A stretch of DNA of 64,000 nt from Alphaproteobacteria bacterium. GTDB lineage: Bacteria > Pseudomonadota > Alphaproteobacteria > UBA9219. Shown one piece after another: positions 52,873 to 62,525 of this stretch (the first letter of the stretch is position 1; every line of letters starts with the position of its first letter). The position numbers and the translations under genes are program-made. The notes under the pieces were generated by a model. That model saw nothing but the letters and a program-made list of their open reading frames with translations. It searched no databases and was not told the origin of the DNA. The DNA lies in contig JAGWIK010000005.1 in assembly GCA_028866275.1 (NCBI GenBank), forward strand, positions 42,201 to 106,200, given 5' to 3'.

Positions 52873-54122
52873 CCGGCAGAATCAAAACCGTGGTTCTGGT
52901 CGATTTGCCGCGTGAAAAATCATCGGGCGGGCATGTCAAATACTGGGAACGCGTGGCGCAGGCGGCCGTGGCCGGCGCGGCGGACGATATCGATCTGACG
53001 GTTTATTTTTCCGGCGCGGCGGGCGAGGAGATACTGTCGCCGCAGGTGCGGTATCGTTATCTGCCGCCGGTGTTCAGTACCGAAAGGTTGAAATTCCTGC
53101 CTTATGTGCCGGCGCATACCGATCTGGCCGGATTTCATCCCGCGCTGGCCGCCGAATTGCCGGCCTATGATGTCATTCATACAACCGATGCCTGTTTCGC
53201 TTTCGCGCGCACGGCGGAACGGGTGGCGCGGTGGAATAATATTCCGCTGGTAACGTCGTTTCATACCGACACGCCGGCCTATACCGAAATTTTTACGCGC
53301 CAGACTTTGGTGCATTTGCTGGGGCGGCGCGTCGGGCTTTTCATCGCCGACAAAATCGGCGTTGCGGCGCGCGAAGGACGCAAAAAGCAAAAACGCGTCA
53401 AGGCGCATTTGCGCGCCTGCGCCGCCATACTGGCGATGCGCGACGAAGACCGCGCGTTGGCGCACAGCGTCGGCGCGGACGGCAAAGTGCGGCCCATGCG
53501 ATTGGGCGTGGATAAAAAGATGTTTACGCCGGATGCCGCCGACCGCGCCGGGATCGAACGCGATTACGGCATCGCATCCGGCAAATGTCTGGTGCTGTTC
53601 GTCGGCCGTGTCGATGCGGGCAAGAATGCGTTGATGCTGGCGCAGGCCTGCGCGCAGGCGATTGCCCAAGGCGCGAACCTGCATCTGTTGATGGCGGGGT
53701 TGGGGCCGCAAAGCGACGAGATTAAAAAGACTCTGGGCGGTGACGTAACGCTGGCGGGGTGGGTCGAACCGCAAGCCTTGCCGCGCCTGTATGCCAGCGT
53801 CGATTGTCTGGCGATCGCGTCGGATGTCGAAATCGGCGGCATGATCGGGCTGGAGGCCTTGTCTGCCGGTTGCCCCGTTCTGGTATCGCGGCACAGCGGC
53901 GTGGCGCAGGCTTGTAGCGCCTCGCAGGCCATGCATATGATGGAAAGCGGCGCGGATGCCTGGGCGCGGGGATTGCGCGATCTGGCGGGCGATGCGGAAC
54001 ATCGCGCGTCGTTGCGCGCGGCGGCGTTGGAATTCCGGCAAACGCGTTTAGCCGGGTGGGACGATGTGTTGCGGCAGGATTTCGCGCCGGTGTGGCGGGA
54101 AGCCGCGAAAAAACGGGGGTAG
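52869..54122 (+). CDS. Glycosyltransferase family 4-like protein
   Basis: A 417-residue GT-B protein. The N-terminal acceptor domain (VVLVDLPREKSSGGHVKYW) and the C-terminal donor domain, with VGRVDAGKNALMLAQACAQ and the EIGGMIGLEALSAGCPVLVSR motif (E-x7-E), identify a GT4-type retaining enzyme. The donor sugar is unknown. It overlaps the acylase gene and is followed after one base by a PIG-L deacetylase, a common pair in glycan synthesis. Confidence 0.9.
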   Translation: MTGRIKTVVLVDLPREKSSGGHVKYWERVAQAAVAGAADDIDLTVYFSGAAGEEILSPQVRYRYLPPVFSTERLKFLPYVPAHTDLAGFHPALAAELPAYDVIHTTDACFAFARTAERVARWNNIPLVTSFHTDTPAYTEIFTRQTLVHLLGRRVGLFIADKIGVAAREGRKKQKRVKAHLRACAAILAMRDEDRALAHSVGADGKVRPMRLGVDKKMFTPDAADRAGIERDYGIASGKCLVLFVGRVDAGKNALMLAQACAQAIAQGANLHLLMAGLGPQSDEIKKTLGGDVTLAGWVEPQALPRLYASVDCLAIASDVEIGGMIGLEALSAGCPVLVSRHSGVAQACSASQAMHMMESGADAWARGLRDLAGDAEHRASLRAAALEFRQTRLAGWDDVLRQDFAPVWREAAKKRG

Positions 54123-54123
54123 C

Positions 54124-54888
54124 ATGTTCGGACGCAGGATATTGATGCTGGTCGCGCATCCCGATGATGAAATTGTGGCCGGCGCGGCGGCGGTGATGCG
54201 CGCGCGCGCGGCGGGGGCGGAAGTGGCGGCGTGTTATCTGACGCATGGTTGCATCGCGCGCGATACGGTCTGGCCGTGGCAACGCAAATATTACGATGTT
54301 GCGGTGGCGATGCGTCGCGCCGAAGGCGAAGCGGTGGCGGCGCAAATGGGTGTGACGCCGCTGGGCTGGGCCGACCGTCCGGCGCGGCATTTGTGGCAGC
54401 ATTTGCCGCAAGTGATGGAAGAGGCCAGTGCCGCCGTGGCGGCGTGGAGGCCCGATCAGGTTTGGGTTCCGGCCTATGAAGGCGGCAATCCCGATCACGA
54501 TGCGTTGAATGCCGTGGGGTTCGCCTTGAAAAAACGGGTCAGTGTTCTGGAATTCGCCGAATATAATTATTTCGGCGGCCACGCGCGGTCGCAGCAATTT
54601 ATTTCGCCCGACGAGACCACGCGCACGATCGATTTGACCGAGGACGAACGCCGCGCCAAGCGGGCCTTGCTGGGCGTTTATGCGTCGGAACGCGGGAATT
54701 TGTCTTATGTGAAATGCGACCGCGAAAGCTATCGGCCTATCGCGACTTATGATTATTTCCAGCCGCCGCATCAGGGCACGTTATGGTACGCGCGGTTCCA
54801 ATGGGTGCCGTTCCGTCATCCGCGCGTCGATTTCACCGATCCCGCCGCCGTGTCGGCGGCGATTACGGCGTTTCTGTCACGACAGTAA
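54124..54888 (+). CDS. PIG-L family N-acetylglucosamine deacetylase-like enzyme
   Basis: A 254-residue zinc-dependent deacetylase. The metal-binding AHPDDE is at residues 11-16 and the second motif is PDHDALN (about 122-128). Members act on GlcNAc in mycothiol, bacillithiol and lipid-linked sugars. Next to a GT4 enzyme, a role in a glycolipid or surface polysaccharide is likely but not proven. The start at 54124 follows the glycosyltransferase stop. It is convergent with rseP, overlapping it by 12 bases. Confidence 0.9.
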   Translation: MFGRRILMLVAHPDDEIVAGAAAVMRARAAGAEVAACYLTHGCIARDTVWPWQRKYYDVAVAMRRAEGEAVAAQMGVTPLGWADRPARHLWQHLPQVMEEASAAVAAWRPDQVWVPAYEGGNPDHDALNAVGFALKKRVSVLEFAEYNYFGGHARSQQFISPDETTRTIDLTEDERRAKRALLGVYASERGNLSYVKCDRESYRPIATYDYFQPPHQGTLWYARFQWVPFRHPRVDFTDPAAVSAAITAFLSRQ

Positions 54889-56013
54889 GGCGCGCAGTTT
54901 GGATATGACCTGCAGATGGACGAGGTCGTTCCATGTCGCGAACATCATCAAGGACAGCACCAGCGCGAATCCGAGGCGGAAGCCGTATTCCTGAATTTTT
55001 TCGTGCAGAGGGCGTCCGCGGATTTTTTCGGCGGCATAGAACAGCAAATGCCCGCCATCCAGCAACGGCACGGGGAACAGGTTGACAAGGCCCAGATTGA
55101 TGGAAATCACGGCCATGAACCAGACCAACGCCCAGCCGCCGCTTTGCGCCACCTGTCCCGACATTTGCGCGATGCGCAGCGGCCCGCCGATTTCATCGGA
55201 TGCGCGCGTGCCCATGATCATCTGCCCGATGGCGCGCAGCGTGCCGGTGGTCAGGTTCCATGTTTCGATGCCGGCATGCTGTACGGCTTGCAAAGGCGGC
55301 CATTTCTTATATTCGATTTTATCCGACACGATGCCGATTTTGCCCATGCGGTGATGGCCGCCGAAACGGTCGGTCTGGTCGGCGATTTCGGGCGTCAGGG
55401 CGACGGTGCTGTCGACGCCTGCGCGGTCGATCGTGATATGGATCGGCGTGCCTTCGTTCAGCGCGACGATGCGTTTGATGTCTTCGAAGCTGGCGATGGC
55501 GTCGCCGTCGATGGAGATGATTTTGTCGCCCGGCTGCAATCCGGCCTGCGCCGCGACGCTGTGATCTTGCACCGCGCTGATCAAAGGCGGGGAAAAGGGC
55601 TGCCCCTGAAAGACGAACAAAACGGCCAGCACCAGAATGGCGAACAGGTAGTTAAAAGCCGGGCCTGCGGCGACGATGGCGAAGCGTTTTTCCACGCTCT
55701 GGTGGAAAAAGGCGACTTTCTTTTCGTCGTCGGACATGGTTTTTACGGCGGCGTCGGGCGTGCTGGCGGGGTCGGCGTCGCCGAACATTTTGACGTAACC
55801 GCCCATCGGCAGCCATGCCACCTGCCAGCGCGTGCCGTGTTTGTCGGTCCAGCCGAACAGCGACCGGCCAAAACCGATGGAAAAAGACAAAACCCGCACG
55901 CCGCAACGCCGCGCCACCCAGTAATGGCCCAATTCGTGCACGAACACCACGACGCTGATGACGATGACGAAGGGAATGGCGTAATGGTGGATGAGGGATA
56001 TGAGATCGTGCAT
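54877..56013 (-). CDS. rseP: Site-2 intramembrane protease RseP
   Basis: Zinc protease that cleaves anti-sigma factor and signal peptide remnants in the inner membrane. The 378-residue product has HELGH in FVHELGHYWVARRCG (first helix), a single PDZ domain (about 125-210), and the C-terminal metal-ligand motif NLFPVPLLDGGHLLFY. In alphaproteobacteria this gene often lies between dxr and bamA; neither is here, so the cluster has been rearranged. Confidence 0.94.
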   Translation of the reverse strand: MHDLISLIHHYAIPFVIVISVVVFVHELGHYWVARRCGVRVLSFSIGFGRSLFGWTDKHGTRWQVAWLPMGGYVKMFGDADPASTPDAAVKTMSDDEKKVAFFHQSVEKRFAIVAAGPAFNYLFAILVLAVLFVFQGQPFSPPLISAVQDHSVAAQAGLQPGDKIISIDGDAIASFEDIKRIVALNEGTPIHITIDRAGVDSTVALTPEIADQTDRFGGHHRMGKIGIVSDKIEYKKWPPLQAVQHAGIETWNLTTGTLRAIGQMIMGTRASDEIGGPLRIAQMSGQVAQSGGWALVWFMAVISINLGLVNLFPVPLLDGGHLLFYAAEKIRGRPLHEKIQEYGFRLGFALVLSLMMFATWNDLVHLQVISKLRALLS

Positions 56014-56068
56014 GGATATTCCGTTCTTTCAGGGGCCGCTTTGCGCACTGTCGCACATTGTTGCGGCC

Positions 56069-56101
56069 AAAAAAAGACCCGGCGCGCGGGCCGGGTCTTT
56101 T
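56069..56101. terminator. Bidirectional intrinsic terminator between rseP and the DUF465 gene
   Basis: AAAAAAGACCCGGC-GCGCGG-GCCGGGTCTTTT: an eleven-base stem with A and T runs on the outer sides, so it can stop transcription in both directions. It lies after the DUF465 gene and before rseP on the minus strand. Confidence 0.9.
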
Positions 56102-56120
56102 CGATCGATCGTGCCGCGCG

Positions 56121-56303
56121 TTACGCCGCTTCGCGGGCGCCGTGCAGCAGGAATTCGATCTGATCCTTGACCGCCAGTTTTTGTTGTTTCAGGCGGTGGA
56201 TTGCGATTTCGTCGCCGCCGGCGCGCGCTTCCTCGGCGCGCAGCATCTGGTCAAGGCGGGCATGTTGTTTCTTCAGCGAGTCGATACGATTTTCAAGTGC
56301 CAT
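56121..56303 (-). CDS. DUF465 / YdcH-family small protein
   Basis: A 60-residue, highly charged, single-helix protein: LENRIDSLKKQHARLDQML then IAIHRLKQQKLAVKDQIEFL. This is the YdcH/SlyX-like pattern of a short coiled coil. Function unknown. It is monocistronic between ctrA and a terminator. Confidence 0.87.
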   Translation of the reverse strand: MALENRIDSLKKQHARLDQMLRAEEARAGGDEIAIHRLKQQKLAVKDQIEFLLHGAREAA

Positions 56304-56545
56304 AACGAACCTCCTTCAGATTAAGGGTTTATCTTGGGATAGGAGGAACTTTATCACGAAACGCAGGCATGGGGATGGGGAATTTTTTCGCATCCGCAAC
56401 AACGGCAACAAGATACGAAAAAATTGTCGCGGCGATTCAGGCGGTAAGCGCGCAAACGCAACTTTGTTGCTTTTTTTGCGACCGCGCACAAACAAGGTGA
56501 ATGCGTCGTTAAGGATAACGCGGCGTTAACGGCGGGCGTCAGCGG

Positions 56546-57262
56546 TTATGCTGTTTTGGCGGCTGTCGGGCGGGCGTTTTCACCGCCGACAGGATCGCGC
56601 AGCACATAGCCGCGGCCCCACACGGTTTCGATGTAATTGTCGCCGCCCGCGGCATTGGCCAATTTCTTGCGCAATTTGCATACGAACACGTCGATGATTT
56701 TCAATTCGGGTTCGTCCATGCCGCCGTATAAATGATTCAGGAACATTTCCTTGGTCAGCGTCGTGCCTTTGCGCAGCGACAGCAATTCCAGAATGCCATA
56801 TTCCTTGCCGGTCAGATGCAACGGTGCGCCGTCGACTTCGACCGTGCGGGTATCGAGATTGACGATCAGCTTGCCGGTGCGGATGACGCTGTCGGAATGG
56901 CCCTTCGAACGGCGGATGATGGCGTGGATGCGCGCGACCAATTCGCGGCGGTCGAACGGCTTGGTCAGATAATCATCGGCGCCGAAGCCCAGGCCCTTAA
57001 TCTTGTTGTCGAGTTCGGACAGGCCGGACAGGATAAGGATCGGGGTGGTGACGCGCGCGGCGCGCAGGCGGCGCAACACTTCGTAGCCGTCGATGTCGGG
57101 CAGCATCAGGTCGAGGATGATGATGTCGTAATCGTAAATTTTGCCGATTTCCAGACCGTCTTCGCCCAAATCGGTGGTATCGACGATGAAGCCTTCGGCC
57201 TGCAGCATCAATTCGATGCTCTTGGCTACCGAGGTATCATCTTCAACAAGCAGAACGCGCAT
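56546..57262 (-). CDS. ctrA: Cell-cycle master response regulator CtrA
   Basis: OmpR-type regulator that, when phosphorylated, binds TTAA-N7-TTAA sites to control cell-cycle genes and the origin. The 238-residue product begins [20 protein letters not shown], has the phosphoacceptor Asp in [10 protein letters not shown] (D51), [20 protein letters not shown], and the winged helix [23 protein letters not shown]. The DNA-binding region is almost identical to Caulobacter CtrA. It has two imperfect CtrA half-sites upstream (57299-57336), which suggests autoregulation. The putative CtrA-bound origin lies about 52 kb away. Confidence 0.97.
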   Translation of the reverse strand: MRVLLVEDDTSVAKSIELMLQAEGFIVDTTDLGEDGLEIGKIYDYDIIILDLMLPDIDGYEVLRRLRAARVTTPILILSGLSELDNKIKGLGFGADDYLTKPFDRRELVARIHAIIRRSKGHSDSVIRTGKLIVNLDTRTVEVDGAPLHLTGKEYGILELLSLRKGTTLTKEMFLNHLYGGMDEPELKIIDVFVCKLRKKLANAAGGDNYIETVWGRGYVLRDPVGGENARPTAAKTA

Positions 57263-57298
57263 AATTTTGCCTCATAGGTTAAGACGGCGTGTGTCACG

Positions 57299-57336
57299 TT
57301 AAGCATACTGTAACATAAATTTTAATGAATGGTAAA
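57299..57336. promoter_or_regulatory. Imperfect CtrA-like sites upstream of ctrA
   Basis: TTAA-N7-GTAA (57299-57313) and TTAA-N7-TAAA (57322-57336) lie in the AT-rich region just upstream of ctrA. Each matches seven or six of eight consensus bases. No GANTC methylation site was seen among them. Confidence 0.35.
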
Positions 57337-57398
57337 CTTTATTAACAAAAAAACAGGGTGGGAAAGTTTTTTGTATTTTATATCAATATGTTAATTGA

Positions 57399-57914
57399 TT
57401 ACCCTTTTGGGGGTTCGGCCACTTTTGCAGCGGTAGCGGCGGCGAAGAAGGCTAAAAACAGCGACCAGACGATGTTCCAGTTCGCCATCGACAGGCCCAG
57501 AAATGTCCAGGCGATATGGTCGCAATGCGGTACGGTCATTTGCAAAAGCTGCCGGCGCAGATCATCGGGCGATGTGCCGTTTAACGGCTGCACGGCGCAA
57601 CCGGGCGTGCCGACCCACCAATGTTGTTCGACGCCGGTGTGAAAGACGGCCAACCCCATGCCGGTTAAATAAATCGCAGTCAGCAGGATTAACAGGACGA
57701 CGCTGTGCCGCGCATAAGGTTTCCACGCCCACAGAATGGCGGCAATGATGGCGGCGGCGTCATAGGGCACGCGTTGCCACAGGCACAGAACGCAGGGCTC
57801 CAGACCGAAACCGAATTGCATGACGAGCACGAAAGCCAGCGAACCGAGGCTGGCGGCCAGCAGAAGCTGCGCGGCGCGGGGCAGGGTCAGGCATCGGGCG
57901 AGGCATTTGGTCAT
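57399..57914 (-). CDS. dsbB: Disulphide bond formation protein DsbB
   Basis: Inner membrane oxidase that reoxidises DsbA and passes electrons to quinones. The 171-residue product has four membrane helices, the first Cys pair in EPCVLCLWQRVPY (CxxC) and a second pair in PGCAVQ and PHCDHI. Start at 57914 (MTKCLARC) or 57923. dsbA is not in the window. Confidence 0.91.
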   Translation of the reverse strand: MTKCLARCLTLPRAAQLLLAASLGSLAFVLVMQFGFGLEPCVLCLWQRVPYDAAAIIAAILWAWKPYARHSVVLLILLTAIYLTGMGLAVFHTGVEQHWWVGTPGCAVQPLNGTSPDDLRRQLLQMTVPHCDHIAWTFLGLSMANWNIVWSLFLAFFAAATAAKVAEPPKG

Positions 57915-58070
57915 GGGGCACATGGGGCGGCAGGGTAATGAAAAGCGGCGGGAGATGGAAGATAAATATGTCCGCCGCTATACCCGCGGTTTTGTCCTTA
58001 TCTCCTCTTTCTTCTCTGCCGTCTTTTCTCTATCTTCTGTGTCTCCGACCTCGAACCCCTTAGATGTTTT

Positions 58071-59414
58071 ATGATTACGCCTCGTACCCCTGCCGGAACG
58101 CTTGAACTTTTGCCGCGCGACCAGATGATTTTCCAGCATATGATGGATGTCATTCGCCGCATTTATGAAAAATTCGGCTTTGTGCAGATCGAAACGCCGG
58201 TTTTCGAATTAAAGGATATTTTGCTGACCAAGTCCGGCGGCGAAACCGAAAAACAGGTTTATTTCGTGCAATCGACCGGCAGCGTGCAGCAAGGCTATGA
58301 CGCCGATATGGCGTTGCGGTTCGATCTGACCGTGCCGCTGGCGCGTTATGTCGCGGAACATGAACGCGATCTGGCCTTTCCCTTCCGGCGGTACCAGATG
58401 CAGCGCGTTTATCGCGGCGAGCGCGCGCAGCGCGGCCGGTCGCGCGAATTCTATCAGTGCGATATCGACGTTATCGGCAAGGATAAACTTGGCATCGGTT
58501 ATGACGCCGAAGTGCCCGCCATCATCGTGCAGATTTTCGAAGCATTGAAAGTCGGCGATTTCACCATCCATTTCAACAACCGCAAGATTTTGCGCGGGCT
58601 TCTGGCCGGTTACGGCGTCGCCGAGGAAGAACAACAAAAACTGGTGCTGCGCGAACTGGACAAGCTCGATAAAATCGGCGCCGATAAAGTGCGCGCGGCG
58701 ATGGTCGCGCTGGGGCTGGCGGAAAACGACGCCGCCGAATTGCTGCGCCTGACGGGGCATGCGGGCACGAAGGACGAAGTTCTGGCGGCGTTGAACGCCT
58801 TGCCGATTGACAACGAAATGTTCAAAACCGGCGTGCATGAAGCGACGCAGGTGGTCGAGGGATTGCGCGCTTTGGGCGTGGCGGAAAAACGCACGCGGTT
58901 GAATTTGTCGATCGCGCGCGGATTGGATTATTACACCGGCACGGTTTACGAAACCCAGATCGACGCGCATCCCGAATTCGGGTCGGTCTGTTCGGGCGGG
59001 CGCTATGACGATCTGGCCAGCCATTATACCAAGTCGAAACTGCCGGGCGTCGGCATTTCCATCGGTTTGACGCGGCTGTTCGAATGTTTGCAGGCGAATA
59101 ATTTACTGCCCGCCGCGCCGCCGACGATACAGGTTCTGATCGCGCAGCTGGACCCGCAATTGCGGGCCAACAACCTGACATTGGCCAGCGATTTGCGCCG
59201 CGCCGGCTATGCGGTGCAGGTCTGGCTGGAAGACGGCAAGCTCGACAAGCAGTTTAAATATGCCGACAAGCTGGGCATTCCTGTGGCGTTGCTGTGCGGC
59301 GGCGATGAAATGGCCAAGGGCACGGTGGTGGTCAAGGATATGAACGCCAAGACGCAAAGCGAGGTAAAGCGGGGCGAAGTTGCAACGGCGTTGCGCGGCA
59401 TTCTGGGGGTATAG
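58071..59414 (+). CDS. hisS: Histidyl-tRNA synthetase
   Basis: Class II aminoacyl-tRNA synthetase. The 447-residue product has motif 1, motif 2 with RAQRGRSREFYQCD, the histidine-binding segment ARGLDYYTGTVYE, motif 3 region GVGISIGLTRLF, and a C-terminal anticodon-binding domain. The upstream 150 bases contain no gene. It is followed after three bases by a transglycosylase/transpeptidase gene. Confidence 0.97.
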   Translation: MITPRTPAGTLELLPRDQMIFQHMMDVIRRIYEKFGFVQIETPVFELKDILLTKSGGETEKQVYFVQSTGSVQQGYDADMALRFDLTVPLARYVAEHERDLAFPFRRYQMQRVYRGERAQRGRSREFYQCDIDVIGKDKLGIGYDAEVPAIIVQIFEALKVGDFTIHFNNRKILRGLLAGYGVAEEEQQKLVLRELDKLDKIGADKVRAAMVALGLAENDAAELLRLTGHAGTKDEVLAALNALPIDNEMFKTGVHEATQVVEGLRALGVAEKRTRLNLSIARGLDYYTGTVYETQIDAHPEFGSVCSGGRYDDLASHYTKSKLPGVGISIGLTRLFECLQANNLLPAAPPTIQVLIAQLDPQLRANNLTLASDLRRAGYAVQVWLEDGKLDKQFKYADKLGIPVALLCGGDEMAKGTVVVKDMNAKTQSEVKRGEVATALRGILGV

Positions 59415-59417
59415 CCT

Positions 59418-62400
59418 GTGGCTTTGTGGCGCGCGACACCGGAACCCGAATTGCCGTTGCGTTTGCCGCGCGCGCGGTCTTTTTGGGCGGCGCGCGCGCT
59501 GATCATGTCGATCTTCGCCGCGATGGCAGGTGTTGCGGCGTGGCATGAAATGGAAACGTCGCAATTGCAGGCGCGGTTTTTTTCGCGTTACGACCGCGGC
59601 ATTTCGTTCCAGATGCAGCCCGACGTCAATCCGTTGATGCGGTTTCCCAAATACGGGCCTTACAATGCGCGGCTGGGCTACAGCTATATGCCGTTTTTCA
59701 TCAAGGCCATTCAGGCCGATGATTTTACGGTCGCGGCGCAGATGCGCGCGTCGCCTGCCTATACCAAATTGCTGCGCGACGGATTTTATCCCGTCTACCG
59801 GCCCAAGACGGTGGCGGGGTTGACGCTCTACGACCGGCACGGCGAACAGATTTACGCGGCGTCCTATCCGCGCCATGTTTTCGCCAGCTTTGGCCAGGTG
59901 CCGCCGCTTCTGACCCATACGCTGCTTTATATCGAAAACCGCGATTTGCTCGAGCCGGGGCCGGTGACGCGCAACCCGGTCATCGAATGGGGACGGTTCG
60001 CGCATGCCGCGTTCGGGTTCATCGCGCGACATTTTGTTCCGGGATTCAACGACGGCGGCGGCAGCACGCTGGCGACGCAGACGGAAAAATTCCGCTTTTC
60101 GCCCGGCGGCGCGACCGATGGCGGCATCGAGAAATTGCGCCAGATTATTTCCGCGTCTTTCCGCGTCTATCTTGACGGGCCGGACACGCGCGCGGCGCGG
60201 GAAAAAATTTTGCTGGATTATCTGAACAGCACGCCGTTGTCGGCGCGGCCCGGTTTCGGCGAAATCAACAGCATCGGCGACGGGCTGTGGGCGTGGTTCG
60301 GGTATGATCTGCCCGACGTCACCGCCGCGCTGAACGGCAGCGAAAGCACGCCCGACGGGCTGGCGCGCAAGGCGCAGATGTACCGCGCCGCGCTGGGGCT
60401 GGTTCTGGCGCAACGGCGGCCAAGTTATTATCTGCAGACGAACCGCGGCGCGCTCGACGACCTGATCGACGCGACGCTCGACCGGCTGCAGAATGCGGGC
60501 GTGATTTCGGTCGCGCTGCGCGACGCCACCAAACGCGCCACGCTGGTTTTCCTGCCGCACGCGCCGGAATTTCCGGAACCGCCTTATATCGAAGAAAAAG
60601 CCGTCGACGCGTTCCGCACGCGGTTGCTTGGCCTTTTGGGGCTGCGGCGGCTTTATGAAGTCGACCGGCTCGACCTGTCGGCGCAGACGACGATCGACCA
60701 ATCCGCGCAGCGCAAGCTGGTCGACTTCCTGAAACAGGTCGACGATAAGGATTTCATGCAGGCGCATGGATTTTACGGATTCCGTTTGTTGTCGCCCGAC
60801 AATGATTTGTCGAAGATAAAATGGAGCGTGGTGCTGTACGAACGCGGGGCGAACAGCGACAAATTGCGGCTTCAGGCCGATAATATCGACGGGCCGTTCG
60901 ACATGAATGACGGCGTCAAGCTTGATCTCGGCTCGACCGCCAAATTGCGGACGATGGCGACCTATCTGGAAATCATCACGGAATTGCACCGGCGCTATGC
61001 CGGATTGTCGAAAGACGATTTGCAGGATCTGGCGGACGACGCGCCGGACGTGCTGACCAAATGGGCTATCGGCTGGTTGATCGATCATCCCGATGCCGAT
61101 TTGCCGTCGATGCTTGATGCGTCGCTGGATCGACAATATTCGGGCAATAATGACGAAGTTTTCTTCACCGGCGGCGGCGAGCATGTTTTCCATAATTTCG
61201 AAGCGTCGGAAAACAACGAAGTGATGGATCTGCACGAGGCGTTCCGGCGTTCGGTCAATCTGGTCTTTGTGCGTTTGATGCGCGATATCGTCAATTATAC
61301 CATCGCGCAGGACGCCGCGCCCAAGGATGAAATTCTGGACGACCCCGACGAGCCCGCGCGCCGCGCCTATCTGGAACGTTTCGCCGACCAGGAAGGGCAG
61401 GAATTTCTGGGCCGTTACATCGCGGATTACAAAGGGCTGGACGCCGACCAGCGGATGCAGAAAATGCTGGCGCACGCGCATAAAGGCGCGACGGCGCGGG
61501 CGGTGCTGTTCCGTTCCGTGTTTCCCGACGCGACGTTCGACGCCTTCGCGCAATTCATGGCGGCTTACCCGCCCCGCGACCCGCCCGATGCGGCGCGGCT
61601 GGCGCGGTTGTATCGCGATAATGCGCCGGGGCATTATGATTTGTCCGACCGCGCCTATCTGACCGGGATGAATCCGATGGAGTTGTGGCTGGTGGCCTAT
61701 ATGCAGGCGCATCCCGACGCGTCGCGTCGCGAGATGATGGATGTCAGCTATCCCGTGCGTATTCAAAGCTATGCCTGGCTGTTCAAGCCGCGCATGCTGC
61801 GCGCGCAGGATACGCGTATTCGCATTATGCTGGAAGAAGACGCCTTCGCGCATATTCAAAAACGCTGGGCGCGGCTGGGGTATCCGTTCGATTATTTGGT
61901 GCCCAGTTATGCCACCGCGATCGGCAGTTCGGCCGACAGGCCCGGCGCGTTGGCGCAGCTGGTCGGCATTATTCTGGCCGACGGGCGGAAATTACCGGTC
62001 GAGCGATTCGAATCCATTACTTTTGCCGCCGATACGCCGTACCAGACATTGTTGAAGCATGACGATACCGCGCCCGCCGAACAAGTGATGAACCCCGCCG
62101 TGGCGCGCGAATTGCGCGGGTTGATGCGCGAAGTGGTGGACGAACCGCGCAGCACCGCGACGCGGGTGGCGGGTGCCTATCACGACGCCGACGGCAACGT
62201 CATTCCGGTGGGAGGCAAGACGGGCACGGGCGACCAGCGATTCGATGAATTCGGCGCGGGCGGGCGCATCATTAATTCGCGCGTCGTCAACCGCACGGGG
62301 ACTTTCGTATTTTATATCGGCGATCGCTTTTTCGGCGTGGTCACCGCGCATGTCGCGGGCGAAGACGCCGCGCAGTACCATTATTCCAGCGCGCTGGCGG

Positions 62401-62525
62401 TGCAGATGCTGCGCCAGCTGGCGCCCATCATTAATCCGATGATTAATGAAGACGCGCCGCCCGCGCCGCAGGCCGCGTCGGATTTGTCGCCGCCCGTGCC
62501 GGTCAGCCAGCCTTTGCCGCCATGA
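59418..62525 (+). CDS. Divergent bifunctional penicillin-binding protein (GT51 transglycosylase plus transpeptidase)
   Basis: A 1035-residue protein, larger than most class A PBPs (about 750-850). A membrane helix near 28-41 leads to a GT51-like domain in which the catalytic Glu lies in YIENRD (about 173; usual form EDxxF) and GGSTLATQ (213-221) replaces GGSTITQQ; YLNSTPLSARPGFGEINS matches the last GT51 motif loosely. The transpeptidase has STAK (Ser about 506), an SVN and GGKTGTGD (about residue 935). An inserted region separates these motifs. Peptidoglycan polymerisation is likely, but the altered GT51 residues leave activity uncertain. The start GTG 59418 is the first in frame after hisS. 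Confidence 0.8.
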   Translation: MALWRATPEPELPLRLPRARSFWAARALIMSIFAAMAGVAAWHEMETSQLQARFFSRYDRGISFQMQPDVNPLMRFPKYGPYNARLGYSYMPFFIKAIQADDFTVAAQMRASPAYTKLLRDGFYPVYRPKTVAGLTLYDRHGEQIYAASYPRHVFASFGQVPPLLTHTLLYIENRDLLEPGPVTRNPVIEWGRFAHAAFGFIARHFVPGFNDGGGSTLATQTEKFRFSPGGATDGGIEKLRQIISASFRVYLDGPDTRAAREKILLDYLNSTPLSARPGFGEINSIGDGLWAWFGYDLPDVTAALNGSESTPDGLARKAQMYRAALGLVLAQRRPSYYLQTNRGALDDLIDATLDRLQNAGVISVALRDATKRATLVFLPHAPEFPEPPYIEEKAVDAFRTRLLGLLGLRRLYEVDRLDLSAQTTIDQSAQRKLVDFLKQVDDKDFMQAHGFYGFRLLSPDNDLSKIKWSVVLYERGANSDKLRLQADNIDGPFDMNDGVKLDLGSTAKLRTMATYLEIITELHRRYAGLSKDDLQDLADDAPDVLTKWAIGWLIDHPDADLPSMLDASLDRQYSGNNDEVFFTGGGEHVFHNFEASENNEVMDLHEAFRRSVNLVFVRLMRDIVNYTIAQDAAPKDEILDDPDEPARRAYLERFADQEGQEFLGRYIADYKGLDADQRMQKMLAHAHKGATARAVLFRSVFPDATFDAFAQFMAAYPPRDPPDAARLARLYRDNAPGHYDLSDRAYLTGMNPMELWLVAYMQAHPDASRREMMDVSYPVRIQSYAWLFKPRMLRAQDTRIRIMLEEDAFAHIQKRWARLGYPFDYLVPSYATAIGSSADRPGALAQLVGIILADGRKLPVERFESITFAADTPYQTLLKHDDTAPAEQVMNPAVARELRGLMREVVDEPRSTATRVAGAYHDADGNVIPVGGKTGTGDQRFDEFGAGGRIINSRVVNRTGTFVFYIGDRFFGVVTAHVAGEDAAQYHYSSALAVQMLRQLAPIINPMINEDAPPAPQAASDLSPPVPVSQPLPP

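Noticed and set aside
52920..54041. 373-residue open frame on the minus strand opposite the glycosyltransferase gene
   Set aside because: Arg/Gln/His-rich, no motif, and opposite a clear GT4 gene.
59103..61859. 918-residue open frame on the minus strand opposite the penicillin-binding protein gene
   Set aside because: The frame is rich in His, Arg and Gln, as expected for the complement of a GC-rich gene. It has no domain, and the plus strand has clear PBP motifs.
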